Source: Calliopum simillimum
Lineage: Eukaryota; Arthropoda; Insecta; Diptera; Lauxaniidae
Assembly: GCA_951812925.1 (NCBI GenBank)
Contig: OX638368.1
Span: 84,178,909 to 84,242,908 of the forward strand
Direction: 5' to 3'
DNA length: 64,000 bases
The notes below the pieces were generated by a model, which made no database searches, was not told the DNA's origin, and saw nothing but the letters and a program-made list of their open reading frames with translations. Positions 54,088 through 64,000 of this stretch are shown here, piece after piece (within the stretch, counting starts at the first letter, position 1; every line of letters begins with the position of its first letter). A program made the translations under genes and the position numbers.

Positions 54088-54148
54088 CTGAAATTATTAA
54101 AATGTTTTAAAATTTTCAAAGTGCTTAAATTTGATAATTGATTTATTT

Positions 54149-54480
54149 AATGGGCCTAATCATGAATAAACATTCTTAAGAATTTTTTTTCGGCTCCCTA
54201 GCATGCAATCACAAAATAAAATTTCTTGAAGGGCAAAATTCACTGGAAGTATTGTTATCGGGTATAATTTTAAAATTTTTTGTAAGAATTTATTCTCCAA
54301 TTTTTTAAAAGAGAATTCGAAGCGTGTATAAATTGTGTATCATTGTAAATAAATATTCTAGAGAATTTATTCTCTTACTCACTCCTTCAAAATTTTTTGA
54401 GACGTTTTACAAATTTTCAAAAATTGGTCAAAAAAAAAAAAAATTTCCAAAAATTCACACGTATTTTTTGGACAATTCTA
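54149..54480. repeat. Copy of the GGGCCT-end MITE family, partial
   Basis: GGGCCTAATCATGAATAAAC then GAATTTTTTTTCGGCTCCCT follows the order of the element at 59822 (GGGCCTTATCGTAAATAAAT). Another stretch at 54345-54390 (TAAATAAATATTCTAGAGAA) repeats the same start. The right end is not seen; the Harbinger element begins at 54482. Confidence 0.5.
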
Positions 54481-54481
54481 A

Positions 54482-55864
54482 GGCCCAATTTCACAGTGTG
54501 AGCTTAAGCGTAGTTTATCTGTTAAGTGTAGTTTAACTTCAAATTTAATTTTCAGTCATTTTAATTTAAGGGCCGCTTAAGCGCCAGTCAATCGACACTA
54601 TAAATAGTTAGGGAGGTTTAAGCGTTGTTTATGTCACAATTGACATTGTCAAAAAATTAAAAATAAACAGAATAACTTGAATTCAAAAATTAATTTAAAT
54701 AAACAATTATTGAAATTTTGAGTAAATGGAACAGTTTGGGTATGTGTATAATATAAATGATTTATATTTACTTTCAATAAATTTCCAGGAATAAGTTACA
54801 TTTGCACCAGAATGGCAAAATTTGGGGTGCATACATTTGCATCATGATGACTTCGATGGATGGGATCTATGTATTCTCTTGAAACTTTTAAGGGAAGCAT
54901 AGGGCCAGTGGGATGAATATCTCAATTTATTTAGAACACGCAGCGTTTTATTATTTAAAAACGTCAAATTGTAACCCAACGTCTTCAATTGCAAGCGTTC
55001 AATTCTGACTGCTTTCTCTCCAACACCGGCATCAACAAGGAAGAATCGAATTGGAAGTTTGGTTTCAATAAAAGTTAAAAGAAAATAACTTAATTTGGTT
55101 GTGTTTATTTATGCCTACAATTTCAAATTTTTATGAAAACTACATCTATTAATTGCGATACTCCAATGTATTCTGTACATTATTTATTCCATATTTCAAT
55201 ACTCCCATCATCTTCAATTTCAATAAATTTTGACTCATTGCGTGCCAAATTGCTAAGCATTTCGGTAACCATATTCATACTCTTTACGCCCTGTAGTATC
55301 ATGTTCGCTAAATGCATTGACAGCATTGTGCCAAGATTGTGTTAAGATTAATGCCATCAATATCTCAAAGAGATTAGCATTTTATTGCTTTGATAAACAC
55401 TTCGGATGAGGCGCAACGAATAAAAACCTGGTTCAGGAACCTCTTCCATGATGGGTTTTCCAATCTCATATTGATTAAAATTTTGTGATAAGTAACGTGG
55501 CAGTAGTTACGCGGTTCATAGGGCTTCTTGCAAGACAAATGCCACGTTAACATCATAATGTGCCCCAATATCTTGACTGCTGGTTAAGACTATTATGCAG
55601 CTTTTTTTTAAAAAAAAAAACACTAAAAGCAGTGCGACGGCACAATTGCGGTTTGCTTGCTACGAATTAAATATTTTTTTAAGAAATTCCATATAAACAA
55701 ATTTTGTTTACTGTCAAATTTATTTACATTTTTCTGGTTCGTATCTATGCTAATGACAAAAGTAAACTAGTCAACTGTGAAATTTGAAAATATTTAAGGG
55801 CCGCTTAAGTTACCCTAACGGTTTAGTTAAGCTAAAGCTTAAGCGCACACTGTGAAATTGGCCC
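54482..55864. mobile_element. PIF/Harbinger-type element with TAA duplication
   Basis: Left GGCCCAATTTCACAGTGTGA and right (reverse complement) GGGCCAATTTCACAGTGTGC, continuing into GCTTAAGC on both, flanked by TAA (54479-54481, 55865-55867). Inverted GGGCCGCTTAAG blocks lie at about 54570 and 55798. On the minus strand, 55150-55330 reads MLSMHLANMILQGVKSMNMV, then NESKFIEIEDDGSIEIW and a stop, perhaps the end of an accessory protein; no DDE nuclease is seen. 1383 bp, inside the presumed GGNBP2 intron. Confidence 0.8.
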
Positions 55865-55867
55865 TAA

Positions 55868-56277
55868 GCATTTTATGCCTTGTTCGATTTTTTCGTAAGA
55901 TGCCTTGCTTTTGAGTAAAAAATCGTTTTTCCGACCGCGTAGTTGAAAATCGGAAAAAATCGATTTTCGGAACCGAATATTATTTATAATACAAAAAAAA
56001 TTTATAATTTTTAACTCCAAAATTTTTGCAAGAACATACCTGCGAAGCTGACTTTTGTCAGTTTCGTTTGTGTGTTAATACGTAAGCCTTGATGACATAA
56101 TTGTTGTTTGTTTTATTTATTGATATTTGGTAAAGCTATTCCATTGGAATTAGATTCAATACCGATTGGTCGGTGGCAAGTGTTGCCACCTTATCAGGGC
56201 GTGTTCTCCCAAATAACTTTAAGAATTTTAAAGTGTGTTACTTAATGACATTTATATATTCAACATTAATTTTTAAT
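55868..56277. other. Spacer, no gene
   Basis: Includes the mirrored pair AAAAATCGTTTTTCCGACC and GGAAAAAATCGATTTT near 55918-55965; otherwise nothing recognised. Confidence 0.35.
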
Positions 56278-56650
56278 TGAACTTTTAGTCATATATTTGC
56301 AAAAGTCGGCTTCGCAGCCGGGCAAGGATGGTGCATTGGTCTAACGACTGGCACTGCGATTGAGAGTTGTGCTACCAATCGGCACGTCCTTGGTTCAACT
56401 CCCGCCCAGGCCAATAACACAAAAGTTTTTCAACTTGCTATTTTTCAATTATAATTAATTTAGTGAAATAAATATAATTATAATTACAACAAAAATAGTC
56501 TGATCAGTCTTTGTGGCGACAGACGAAACATGTCACTATAGCCGTGTTTTTAATCCGTTCCTTAATTTGTCATAATTATGTGTTAGAAAATGCATTGATA
56601 GATTTATATGTAAATCGATCTTTGCAAATATATGACTAAAAGTTCATTAT
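56278..56650. repeat. 26-bp inverted repeat around a tRNA-like SINE core
   Basis: TGAACTTTTAGTCATATATT at about 56278 and AATATATGACTAAAAGTTCA at about 56631-56650 are exact inverses over 26 bp. Inside, 56325-56415 on the plus strand has an A-box-like GGTGCATTGGTCTAACGACT and a B box GGTTCAACTCC about 45 bp later, as in a tRNA-derived SINE head. Confidence 0.6.
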
Positions 56651-56719
56651 AAAGAGACAATTTATATAATATTTGTCTCGTCTCTAAAAATAACGCTTCA
56701 TCTAAACAATTCGTTGCAA

Positions 56720-57463
56720 TTTAATGTTTTTTGCAAACTATAAGAACTTTTTGCGGTTGGCCTTACTTATAAATGATTTAAGACGTTGAGTTCTTCCATT
56801 ATAACTAGCATTTCTGAGTGTCCTGCGATCAGTTTCATCACTTATGTTAACTCCATTATATTAAGTGAGGTTTTTATTAACGTGCACTGCTGAAGTACGT
56901 GGTTGATATTAAGTTTTTCGTATGATATCCGACCTCACTCGAATCCCTAGTTTCGATAATCTACCAAAACGTTGTGAATTATGGAACTTTTTTCTTTCTT
57001 TGGATAGTCTAAATACTTTTTCCAACGCATCTTGCAATCTCCTACAGGGTTTTTCCGTCCTCACTCGCTATAATTTTTTTTATTCAAGAGTGGTTTTTTC
57101 TGATTTTCTTCCCATCTTACTTTTCTAAAAAACGAAGTCTTTCGCTTAAAAAAAAAACTGACAAAACAGAACTGAGCTACCCCAAATTAACTAAGTTGAA
57201 TTTTAAGAGTGTCGCCAATACTTGTGGATTAATCTTTGATTTCGCAATATTTTTGGAATTCCGAAAACTTTTGTGTTTTGAATTTAAGTAGGATTTTGCT
57301 TATAAGCTCTTTTTTACATTTTTAAGTTACATTTTAGAAAAGTTTATTTTAATAACTAAAACTAGGAACTTACCGAATTATAATTATTAGGAGTGATTCA
57401 AAAAAAAAAAAATTAATTCGTAATTAAAAAATTTTCAAACTCCGAATACTTTTGTGAGCCACT
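56720..57463 (-). mobile_element. Tc1-like remnant
   Basis: The right terminus (minus strand) CAGTGGCTCACAAAAGTATT at about 57463 is a common Tc1 end. From 57113 leftward the minus strand reads MGRKSEKTTLE and then, through stops, IASEDGKTL and ETDRRTLRNASYNGR, matching the N-terminal HTH region of Tc1 transposases. The catalytic part and the left end are missing. Confidence 0.6.
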
Positions 57464-59821
57464 GTACATGTAAATGTATGGATGTATTCTCCTTTAACTT
57501 CTAGGAGGAGCATAGGGACAATATGAGACGTTTCCATTTGTTGCGATCCCTTGCGATGACTTTGATCTCTTGCCACGACTTGTATTTCCTTTTCCAGCGC
57601 CCTTTTCCAGTTGGTTTTGAGTCTACCACGTCCTCTACTGCCTTGTGGATTCCACTCAAGAGCCTGGCGACAAACTTCGCTGTGTGGTTTCCGGAGAGTA
57701 TGACCAATCCATCTCCATTTGCGCAGCTTGACCTCATTTGCTAAGGTCTTCTGATTGCATTTTTGATGTAGCTCGGCATTTGATATAGTGCGAGGCCACC
57801 AAACCTTTAGTATACTCCTTAAGCATTTGTTGACGAATACTTGCAGCTTGCTTGTTAGTTGTTCAGTAACAAGCCATGTTTCGCACCCATATAACAAAAC
57901 CGATTTCACATTCGAATCAAAAATGCGTACTCTCGTTTTGGTGGATATAACGGATGAAGACCATATTTTGTTCAGTTGAGCAAACGCGCCTTTTGCTTTT
58001 GCTATTCTTGAGTTAATATCCTCTTTTGCTCCACCATCCATGGAGATAATGCTGCCTAAATACGTGAAGCTTTCGACGTTTTCGATGTCATCACTGCCAG
58101 CTCCAAATGTGATGTCATTCCGGTTTGCCTTTAGCTTCATGCTTTTAGTCTTGGATACGTTGATTTTCAGGCCGGCTTTTTGTGATTCCAAGACAAGGTC
58201 TTCAATTTTGTTTTGCATATCTGAATGTTTGGACGATAAGAGGCAGATGTCGTCAGCCTAGTCGAGGTCTTCTAGATGTTCAGTAAAGTTCCATTGAATA
58301 CCCCTTTTGGCCTTATTAAGAGCTTTATCTAGAATATCGTCAAGAACGATAAGGAAGAGAGATGGTGATAGTAAACACCCCTGCCGTACGCCTGAATTAG
58401 TGGTGAATGTCGGTGACAACAACCCGTTGTGTAACACACTGCATTAAAAGCCTTCATATTGTGCACGTACTAAGTTCATGGCCTATGCGGCAATACCTCT
58501 TCGCTGCAGTGCTATAGTCTACGAAGACAAGTTGAAATGCAATTATTCTAAGAGTGTTGATTTGATCAACGCATGATCGGTTTGACCGGAATCCTGCTTG
58601 TTGCCTTCGGATGGCCGAATCAAGTTTTTCGCGTACCCTGTTTAGAAGCACTTTTGTCAGTACTTTTGATGGTACTGAGAGCAAAGTTATTCCTCTATAA
58701 TTTCGGCACTCGCTTAGGTCACCTTTTTTCGGCAATTTGACTAGCATGCCAATCTTCTGGCAAACGCTTTTCGCTCCAGATTCTGGAAATCAGAGGATGA
58801 AGAATCTTAGCTGATGCAATGGGACATGCTTTTAGTAGGCGGTTGTGTTTGTATTCGACTACTACTGCGAGTCACTGCGGCTGTTATAGTTGGTGATTCT
58901 GGTTGCGGGAATGTGGTAGACATGGGATTCAGTATGTCACAAAAATACTCTTTCCATCTACTTAGTTGGTCGTCCGCAGATGTTAAGAGATTTCCGTTTT
59001 TGTCTTTAATAGGGCGATTCTGTTGGTGTTTTCTGCCAGATAGTCTACGGGTGATATGGTAAAGCTGCCTGAGATTTTGAGCATTAGCAGCGCTTTCGGC
59101 TTCGCTCGCGAGGTCGTTACACATTCTTCTTTTGTCTTGTCTGCACGAACACCTGACTGTTTATTGAGAGAGTCAAAAACCTTTTCGGCGTCGTTCTTTT
59201 GCGCTCTAGTTTTAGCGTCATCTCTCAGTTTTTCTGCGCTTCTTCTTTTTTCAACAAGACACCACGTTTCCTCGCTCATCCAGTGTTTCTTATTCGAGGG
59301 TCGGAACCCAAGTATTTTTCACTGGAGTTTAAGAAAGCAGCCTTAGCGGTACTCCATGATGTTTCAATGCTTCCATCACAATTGATCTGGGCTGTTTTAA
59401 GTTCTTCAACGAAAGATCTGCGGATATCGTCATTCTTAAGCTTAAGCACGTCGAATTTTTTGCCACAGATTGTTCACTGGGACGTTTTATAGCGGCAAGT
59501 TTTAGTCGAATGACTGCGACGAGAAGATGGTGGTCGGCCCTCTTTACTCGTACGTCCAGAAGACTCCCTCTCCATTTTCTGCTAATGCAAAAGTGGTCGA
59601 TTTGGTTTTCAGTGATGTTGTCTGGAGACACCCAAGTAGCTTTATGGCATTTTTTGTGTGGAAATAGCGTACCTCCAACAACAAGACCGGCTGTATTGCA
59701 GGCGTCAATGGGAAGCACTCCATTGTCGTTTCTTGTACCCAAACCATGTTTTCCAATCACGTGCTCAAGGTTAAGGTTTTCTGAGCCTACTTTCGCATTC
59801 AAATCACCCATAACCATTATT

Positions 59822-60691
59822 GGGCCTTATCGTAAATAAATATTCTCGAGAATTTATTCACTAACTCCCTGGTTTGCAATCGCAAAAAAATTTCGTGGAA
59901 AGGTAAAATTTACTGGAAAAATTATGTAATCGGCAATAAGTTGGGAGCGAGTTTTTTCACTTTTATTTGTTAAATTTGCTCCTCAACTTTTTGCTAGGGA
60001 GTACTAAAGTATAAATGAATAGTTATAAATAACGTTCGACAACAATTTTAAAGCTTATTGAAATAGCTTTCATATGACACTAAAGTTTTTAATATCCACC
60101 TCACCGTTTCCAATTTATACTGGTTCTGCTAAAACTATTTTTCACTTAAATTTTTTTTTTTTGGCAATTTTTTGGTGCAATCTTTTGATTTTTGAAATCC
60201 ACAAAAATGATTAAAAAACTTTAAAAAGCAAAGCATTAATTTAAATTTCACTGCTGCAATTGCTTCTTTTTCTTCTTTTGCAATTGCTGTTTCTTGTTTA
60301 TCTTTTTTTTATAAGTCAGCTGTCAATATCCAGTGGAAAATGGAAAAAAATGTCAACGATTTATGGAAAAAAACGTTGCCACATGTTTTTTTTTTGTGCA
60401 AATTGTCTACGAAATTGGAAAAAATCTGCGTTCAGATTGGTTGTTTGCGCAAAATGTCAAAGATATGGGAAAGACTTAGCGTTGCCAGATGTTGTTTTTG
60501 TGTAAAATGTCAACGCTCTTGGAAAAACACAGCGTTGCAAACTGGTTATTTCTGAAAATGTCAACGATATTAAAATAAGAAAAGTATCCCTGCAGGAAAG
60601 GGAGTTTCCATTCATGAAATATTCACTACTTCCAGTGCTCCTTCTCCGGGAGGGAGAGAATGGAACTCCCTTCAGATTTACGATAAGGCCC
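59822..60691. mobile_element. MITE with GGGCCTTATCGTAAAT ends, 870 bp
   Basis: GGGCCTTATCGTAAAT at the left is exactly inverse to ATTTACGATAAGGCCC at the right, flanked by ATT on both sides (59819-59821, 60692-60694). It splits the endonuclease of the RTE-like LINE between ENDI and VMGDLN; removing it and one ATT restores the coding frame. Inside is a 52-bp tandem array. Confidence 0.88.
60343..60570. repeat. 52-bp tandem repeat, about 4.5 units
   Basis: Units begin AAAATGTCAACGAT or a variant (AAATTGTCTACGAA, AAAATGTCAAAGAT, AAAATGTCAACGCT, AAAATGTCAACGAT), with TGGAAAAA and GCGTTGC farther on. Located inside the GGGCCT-end MITE. Confidence 0.8.
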
Positions 60692-61573
60692 ATTATGTCG
60701 TTCTCTGCCATCTCGGTGAGCGCGTATGCTTGGAAGATGGTAATATTTCTAGCGGGGGTTCGAAATCTGCACCATTCCATCACTGCTTTTACTGCATTTT
60801 TACTTAACAAAAATCCAACTCCATCCCTGTGGATGTCATTTTGTGCTCTGCCGGAGTATAGAAACTTTTCGCCGTCAGGAAGTACATATTCGTCGGCACC
60901 GTTCCATCTACACTCACTTAATCCCAATATTTCAAGGTTAAATTTGTGGAATTCTCTTACGGCTTGATGTATTTTGCCAGTATCATTAAGAGTTCGGACA
61001 TTCCAAGAGCCGATGCGTGTTTGAGTTTTCATCGAAAGGATTTTAAAATTTTGACGAACCATATTGGTTCCGATTATAGGAGAATCATTCCTAATTATTC
61101 ATGTTTCTTGCACCTCCAAATCTGATGTGCATGCTGCCGAGGCAGGTGGATTAACCACATTCTCGTGAGTACCACTTGGAGGGATACATATTTTCCATCG
61201 TTTTTCGATCCATGCTTCATTAGTATAATCTTCTCGGCAACGCCCCACGCAGTAAGTTATAAGCTTAAGGCTGGATCCGGCAAGCGCTGCAAATGTAGTG
61301 GCCAAATTCACTTTCACGTACAGCCGCCCAATCTAGAAAAGACGCTGAGTTGGCAGCCGCCCACTCTGGGTCAGACGCTTCAGGATTTCCATAAGATTGT
61401 TATTTTAAGGCGGCATCGACTCGCCTTGTCAGTGCCAGGTACGGGCATTGTGGGTTTTCTTTCAAGGCGCAACGCTGTCCAACGCTACGACCTTCCCCGC
61501 TGGTCACCCGCTTTTAGTCGCCTCTTACGCTTACCTCGGGCATATTCTGACCCCTTACCCGCAGGGAGAATGT

Positions 61574-62002
61574 AAATGTAAACGTTGTAAACGTTTTTGC
61601 CTTGTTTTATGTGTTTTTATTGTTGTTTTACTCAAAAACACTGAACAGTAAGCTCCAACCATCAATGTATTTTCATTGTTGGTAGCTAATAATATAAACG
61701 TTGTTATTTCTGACAGTTTTCAATTTTCAAAAAAAATTTAAAAAAACAAAAAAATTTGTCAACAAAATTAAAATTTTTATTCGCAAGGAAAGGAGGTATT
61801 TAATCGCACTTTGGAAGTGCATTTCGCTAATGCAGTATTTTTGGAACCCACAGGTAAGCTTAACGAAACTTGTGGTTTTTTATACCCTACACCCAGGGTA
61901 TATTCACTTTGTCCTTCCGTTTGTAACGCAAAGAAGGAGGCGTGGCAGGTATAGAAAAGTATATATATTCTTGATCAGCGTCACCTCCTGAATCGATATA
62001 TA
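61574..62002. other. Spacer, no gene
   Basis: 61890-61980 has TATACCCTACACCCAGGGTA and GTCCTTCCGTTTGTAACG, a dispersed motif seen in many fly intergenic repeats. No gene. Confidence 0.4.
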
Positions 62003-62724
62003 GCCCAGGAAAATAAGACGAGAAAAGAGCTGCTGTGCGAAATAATTCCAAGTGAATTTTTCTCACCGGAATTGTCTTTATTAAAGCATGATGAATAATG
62101 TGTAAAAAGTCCATTGAAGTCATTGTGCGCATAAAAAGTTATTCAGGCTCAAAGGTCACTACAATCAGTTTTTTGCAAATATCTCGCTAACGCAAACTTT
62201 TACAGAAAAATTTTGTAACACAGGAAATTTCCTATGTAAAGATGTAAAAAATGTTTTCGTGTAGTTTATAGCTTAGGAAATAACCCAATTTAAAAAGTTG
62301 TACACAGTTTTAATATGTAAATGCTACGTATAAGTTCATATTAAAATGTGTTACATTTAAAATTGCGAATACTCTTTAAGTAGGAGTTGTACAAAAAAAA
62401 TTAGAAAACCGTTCAAAAGATAATTGGATTCTGTAAACACCGTATTAAATTTTTTTTGGAGCCACTCCTGGTCTAAAAGATATTCTTCGAAAACCGTTAA
62501 GGTCTCGAAAATACTGGTTTTTGAAGGATATCTCTGAAACGGTAAGTCATACGATATTTGCAAAAAACTGATTTTAGCGACCTTTGAGCCTTAATAACTT
62601 TTTATGCGCACACGACTTTGCAATGGACTTTTCACACTTTATTTATCATGCATAAATAAAGATAATTCCGGTGAAAAAAATTCACTTGGAATTATTTCAC
62701 AGATAAATTCTTATTTTCCTGGGC
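62003..62724. repeat. Foldback element D, copy 2, with TA duplication
   Basis: GCCCAGGAAAATAAGAC at the left and CTTATTTTCCTGGGC at the right, flanked by TA (62001-62002, 62725-62726). Same phrase order as 37550-38861, but the right arm is shorter: it jumps at about 62550 straight to the outer half. Confidence 0.88.
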
Positions 62725-62737
62725 TACTACGTACATA

Positions 62738-63620
62738 TGCTGTAAAAATTAAAGAAACGAGTTTTTAAATTATTTTACAATTTTTATTTTTTATTTTAAA
62801 GATAATCTTTCTAAAAATACAAAAAATTATTCAAAATGATGGCCTTTTGCTTTGATACAGGCTCTTAAACAGTCTGGTCATTGGTAACAGCGGCACGATG
62901 AAAAAAATTTTACAATAGAGGACGTTTTAAATGAACAAAATGACAAAATAATAGGAGTTGTTTAGTTAGCTCCAGGTCATAAAACAAAATATAAAGCAAA
63001 AATGACAAAGTTTATGCTAGAAAATCCCAGGAAGCCAAAAATACAGTACCTCGGATTCAGAGAGGCCATCATCCTGCATGCGACATCGTTTGGTGGGCAG
63101 TATCGTCCAAATGCTTCATATCACTGAATTTTTGTGTAAAAGGTGTAAAAACTGGATTGAAAGTATACCAACAAGATGTGAAAAATTTAACAACTTAACT
63201 CTTCAATAGAGAACACTGGGTCTTTCAATAAGACTCTGCACCAGCTCATAAAGCTAAAACAATGCAGGAATGGTTACGCCAAAATATTCAAGCTTTTATT
63301 TCTGCTAAAGATTGGCCCTCAGGAAGCTGCCTTAAATCCTCTTGATTAAAAATTATGGTCGGAGTTAGAGAGTATGGCTTGCAAAGTTCGCTACCGAAAT
63401 TTGGGAAGTCTCAAGCAAGCGCTTATTGCAGCAGCATCATCAATACCAATGGAAACCATACGTGCCGCTGTACCCAATGGCCAGACCGTTTGAGAGCCTG
63501 TATCAAAGCAAAAGGCCATCATTTTGAATAATTTTTTGGATTTTTAGAAAGATTATCTTTAAATTAAAAAATTAAAATCGCAAAATAATTTAAAAACTCG
63601 TTCCTTTAATTTTTACAGCA
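62738..63620 (+). mobile_element. ITm-type (DD37D-like) transposon rebuilt as an inverted duplication
   Basis: Ends TGCTGTAAAAATTAAAG and its exact inverse, flanked by TA (62736-62737, 63621-63622). Inverted arms are about 140 bp. The plus strand 63060-63525 carries the C-terminal half of an IS630-Tc1-mariner transposase in broken frames: HHPACDIVWWAV, QDSAPAHKAKTMQEWL-like, LKIMVGVRE-like and a tail GHHFE. The left arm is an inverted copy of the transposase gene's own 3' end, so the N-terminal half is absent. Confidence 0.75.
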
Positions 63621-63622
63621 TA

Positions 63623-63896
63623 CTTAGTGTGTAACAGAACATGGAAAAATTGTATTTTAAGCTCCCAAATCCTCAGTCTCCTGGCATGTATCCCTTCCAT
63701 TTTTTTTAATGCTAAATAACACTCAATTTCGAGTACACTTTGCGCTAAAAATGAGAAGTGTAATCAATAGTGTTTCAATATAACTGAAAAATGCTGCTAT
63801 TAATTTTATATTAAAAAATACGTTATTGAACTTTGTCATTCGACTTTTACCTCAGCCTCCTTCCTATCTAATCAAAACATTTAAAAATTTTTTATG
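63623..63896. other. Spacer, no gene
   Basis: AT-rich, nothing recognised. Confidence 0.35.
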
Positions 63897-64000
63897 GATT
63901 TGCGTATCTATCGCGTTGCTGCTTTATTGATGCGAATGATCGAAGTAAACTTGCCTTAGAATCGCATTCATTTGCCTCGGGTCGTGGATATTTTAGTCGA
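63897..64000 (-). CDS. Possible partial coding exon at the window edge
   Basis: On the minus strand 34 codons are open from the window edge to a stop at about 63897, reading RLKYPRPEANECDSKASLLR, then SFASIKQQRDRYANP. The composition is protein-like (charged, few AT-biased residues) compared with neighbouring spacer. No family recognised, and no acceptor can be judged because the window ends. It could belong to an unrelated gene or be chance. Confidence 0.25.

Larger units (their letters stand above)
57465..61573 (-). mobile_element. RTE-like LINE, broken, with MITE inserted
   Basis: Minus strand, 5' to 3'. The 5' UTR from about 61573 starts CCCTGCGGGTAAGGGGTCAG. An AP endonuclease begins at about 61032 (MKTQTRIGSWNVRTLNDTGK, LGLSECRWNG), is interrupted at 60691-59822 by a MITE, and resumes as VMGDLNAKVG, QIDHFCISRKWR and ADHHLLV. 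RT pieces are at 58747-58454 (RNYRGITLLSVPSKVL, QQAGFRSNRSC), with 58218-57424 covering the post-RT region (YLGSIISMDG, RIFDSNVKSVLLYGCETW, RWIGHTLRK, ALEWNPQGSRGRGR). Frameshifts separate the pieces, and the catalytic YADD Tyr codon is TAG at about 58258-58260. Dead. The clade is judged from the endonuclease and C-terminal pattern. Confidence 0.8.

Noticed and set aside
57501..59839. Plus-strand frames of up to 109 codons over the RTE-like LINE
   Set aside because: Antisense shadows of the LINE coding strand; no domains.

Overview
This is a TE-rich stretch of an AT-rich animal genome, most likely a higher fly; a tephritid fruit fly is my best guess. The reasons are short GT-AG introns of 56-65 nt, three conserved animal genes with insect-like sequence, and a transposon mix of I-like and Jockey-like LINEs, mariner, Tc1, ITm-type, PIF/Harbinger-like and foldback elements. 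There is no sign of bacterial organisation, operons, CRISPR or rRNA. One 200-base run of Ns at 15143-15342 is an assembly gap.

Only three host genes can be named. (1) The first coding exon of a calcineurin B homologous protein (CHP1-like) lies on the minus strand at 7450-7516; its other exons were not found and are presumably left of the window. (2) The five C-terminal exons of Mediator subunit 27 lie on the plus strand at 23728-25948, with a 1.2-kb palindrome in one intron. (3) The last three exons of a GGNBP2 orthologue lie on the minus strand at 52552-54087; no further exon was recognised between there and 64000, so an upstream intron of up to about 10 kb would be full of transposons. Weaker orphan exons are at 8821-9013, 8464-8640 and 63897-64000.

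The rest is layered transposons. 532-3942: Tc1 element with an IR/DR-type end, its transposase broken by only two stops and its 5' side filled by two foldbacks. 4115-7142: large foldback holding GC-rich palindromic units and a 130-bp minisatellite. 9219-14948: nearly intact I-clade LINE (ORF1 with one frameshift, ORF2 open for 1208 codons) with a likely 17-bp target duplication. 15343-17353: decayed Ty3/gypsy-type element. 17615-22440: LINE fragments, a 160-bp tandem repeat split by a dead mariner, and a Helitron-like end. 26780-31233 and 43141-46125: two divergent DNA transposons, each with a TNP2-like transposase followed in the same orientation by a small spliced DUF4806-like gene. 31618-37291: MITEs nested in MITEs. 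35750-47910: relic of an inverted repeat whose arms are now 11 kb apart, holding a LINE with an open EN-RT ORF and several palindromes. 49640-50876: pogo-like derivative with repeated ends. 54482-55864: Harbinger-type element. 57465-61573: broken RTE-like LINE. 62003-63620: a foldback followed by an ITm-type element rebuilt as an inverted duplication.

The strongest candidate for something little described is the pair of two-gene TNP2-like transposons: in the first the 177-residue accessory gene is fully intact although the transposase is damaged, and both copies carry arrays of repeats near their ends. The second theme is a set of palindromic foldbacks, several with TA target duplications, that look unrelated overall but share short sequence phrases.
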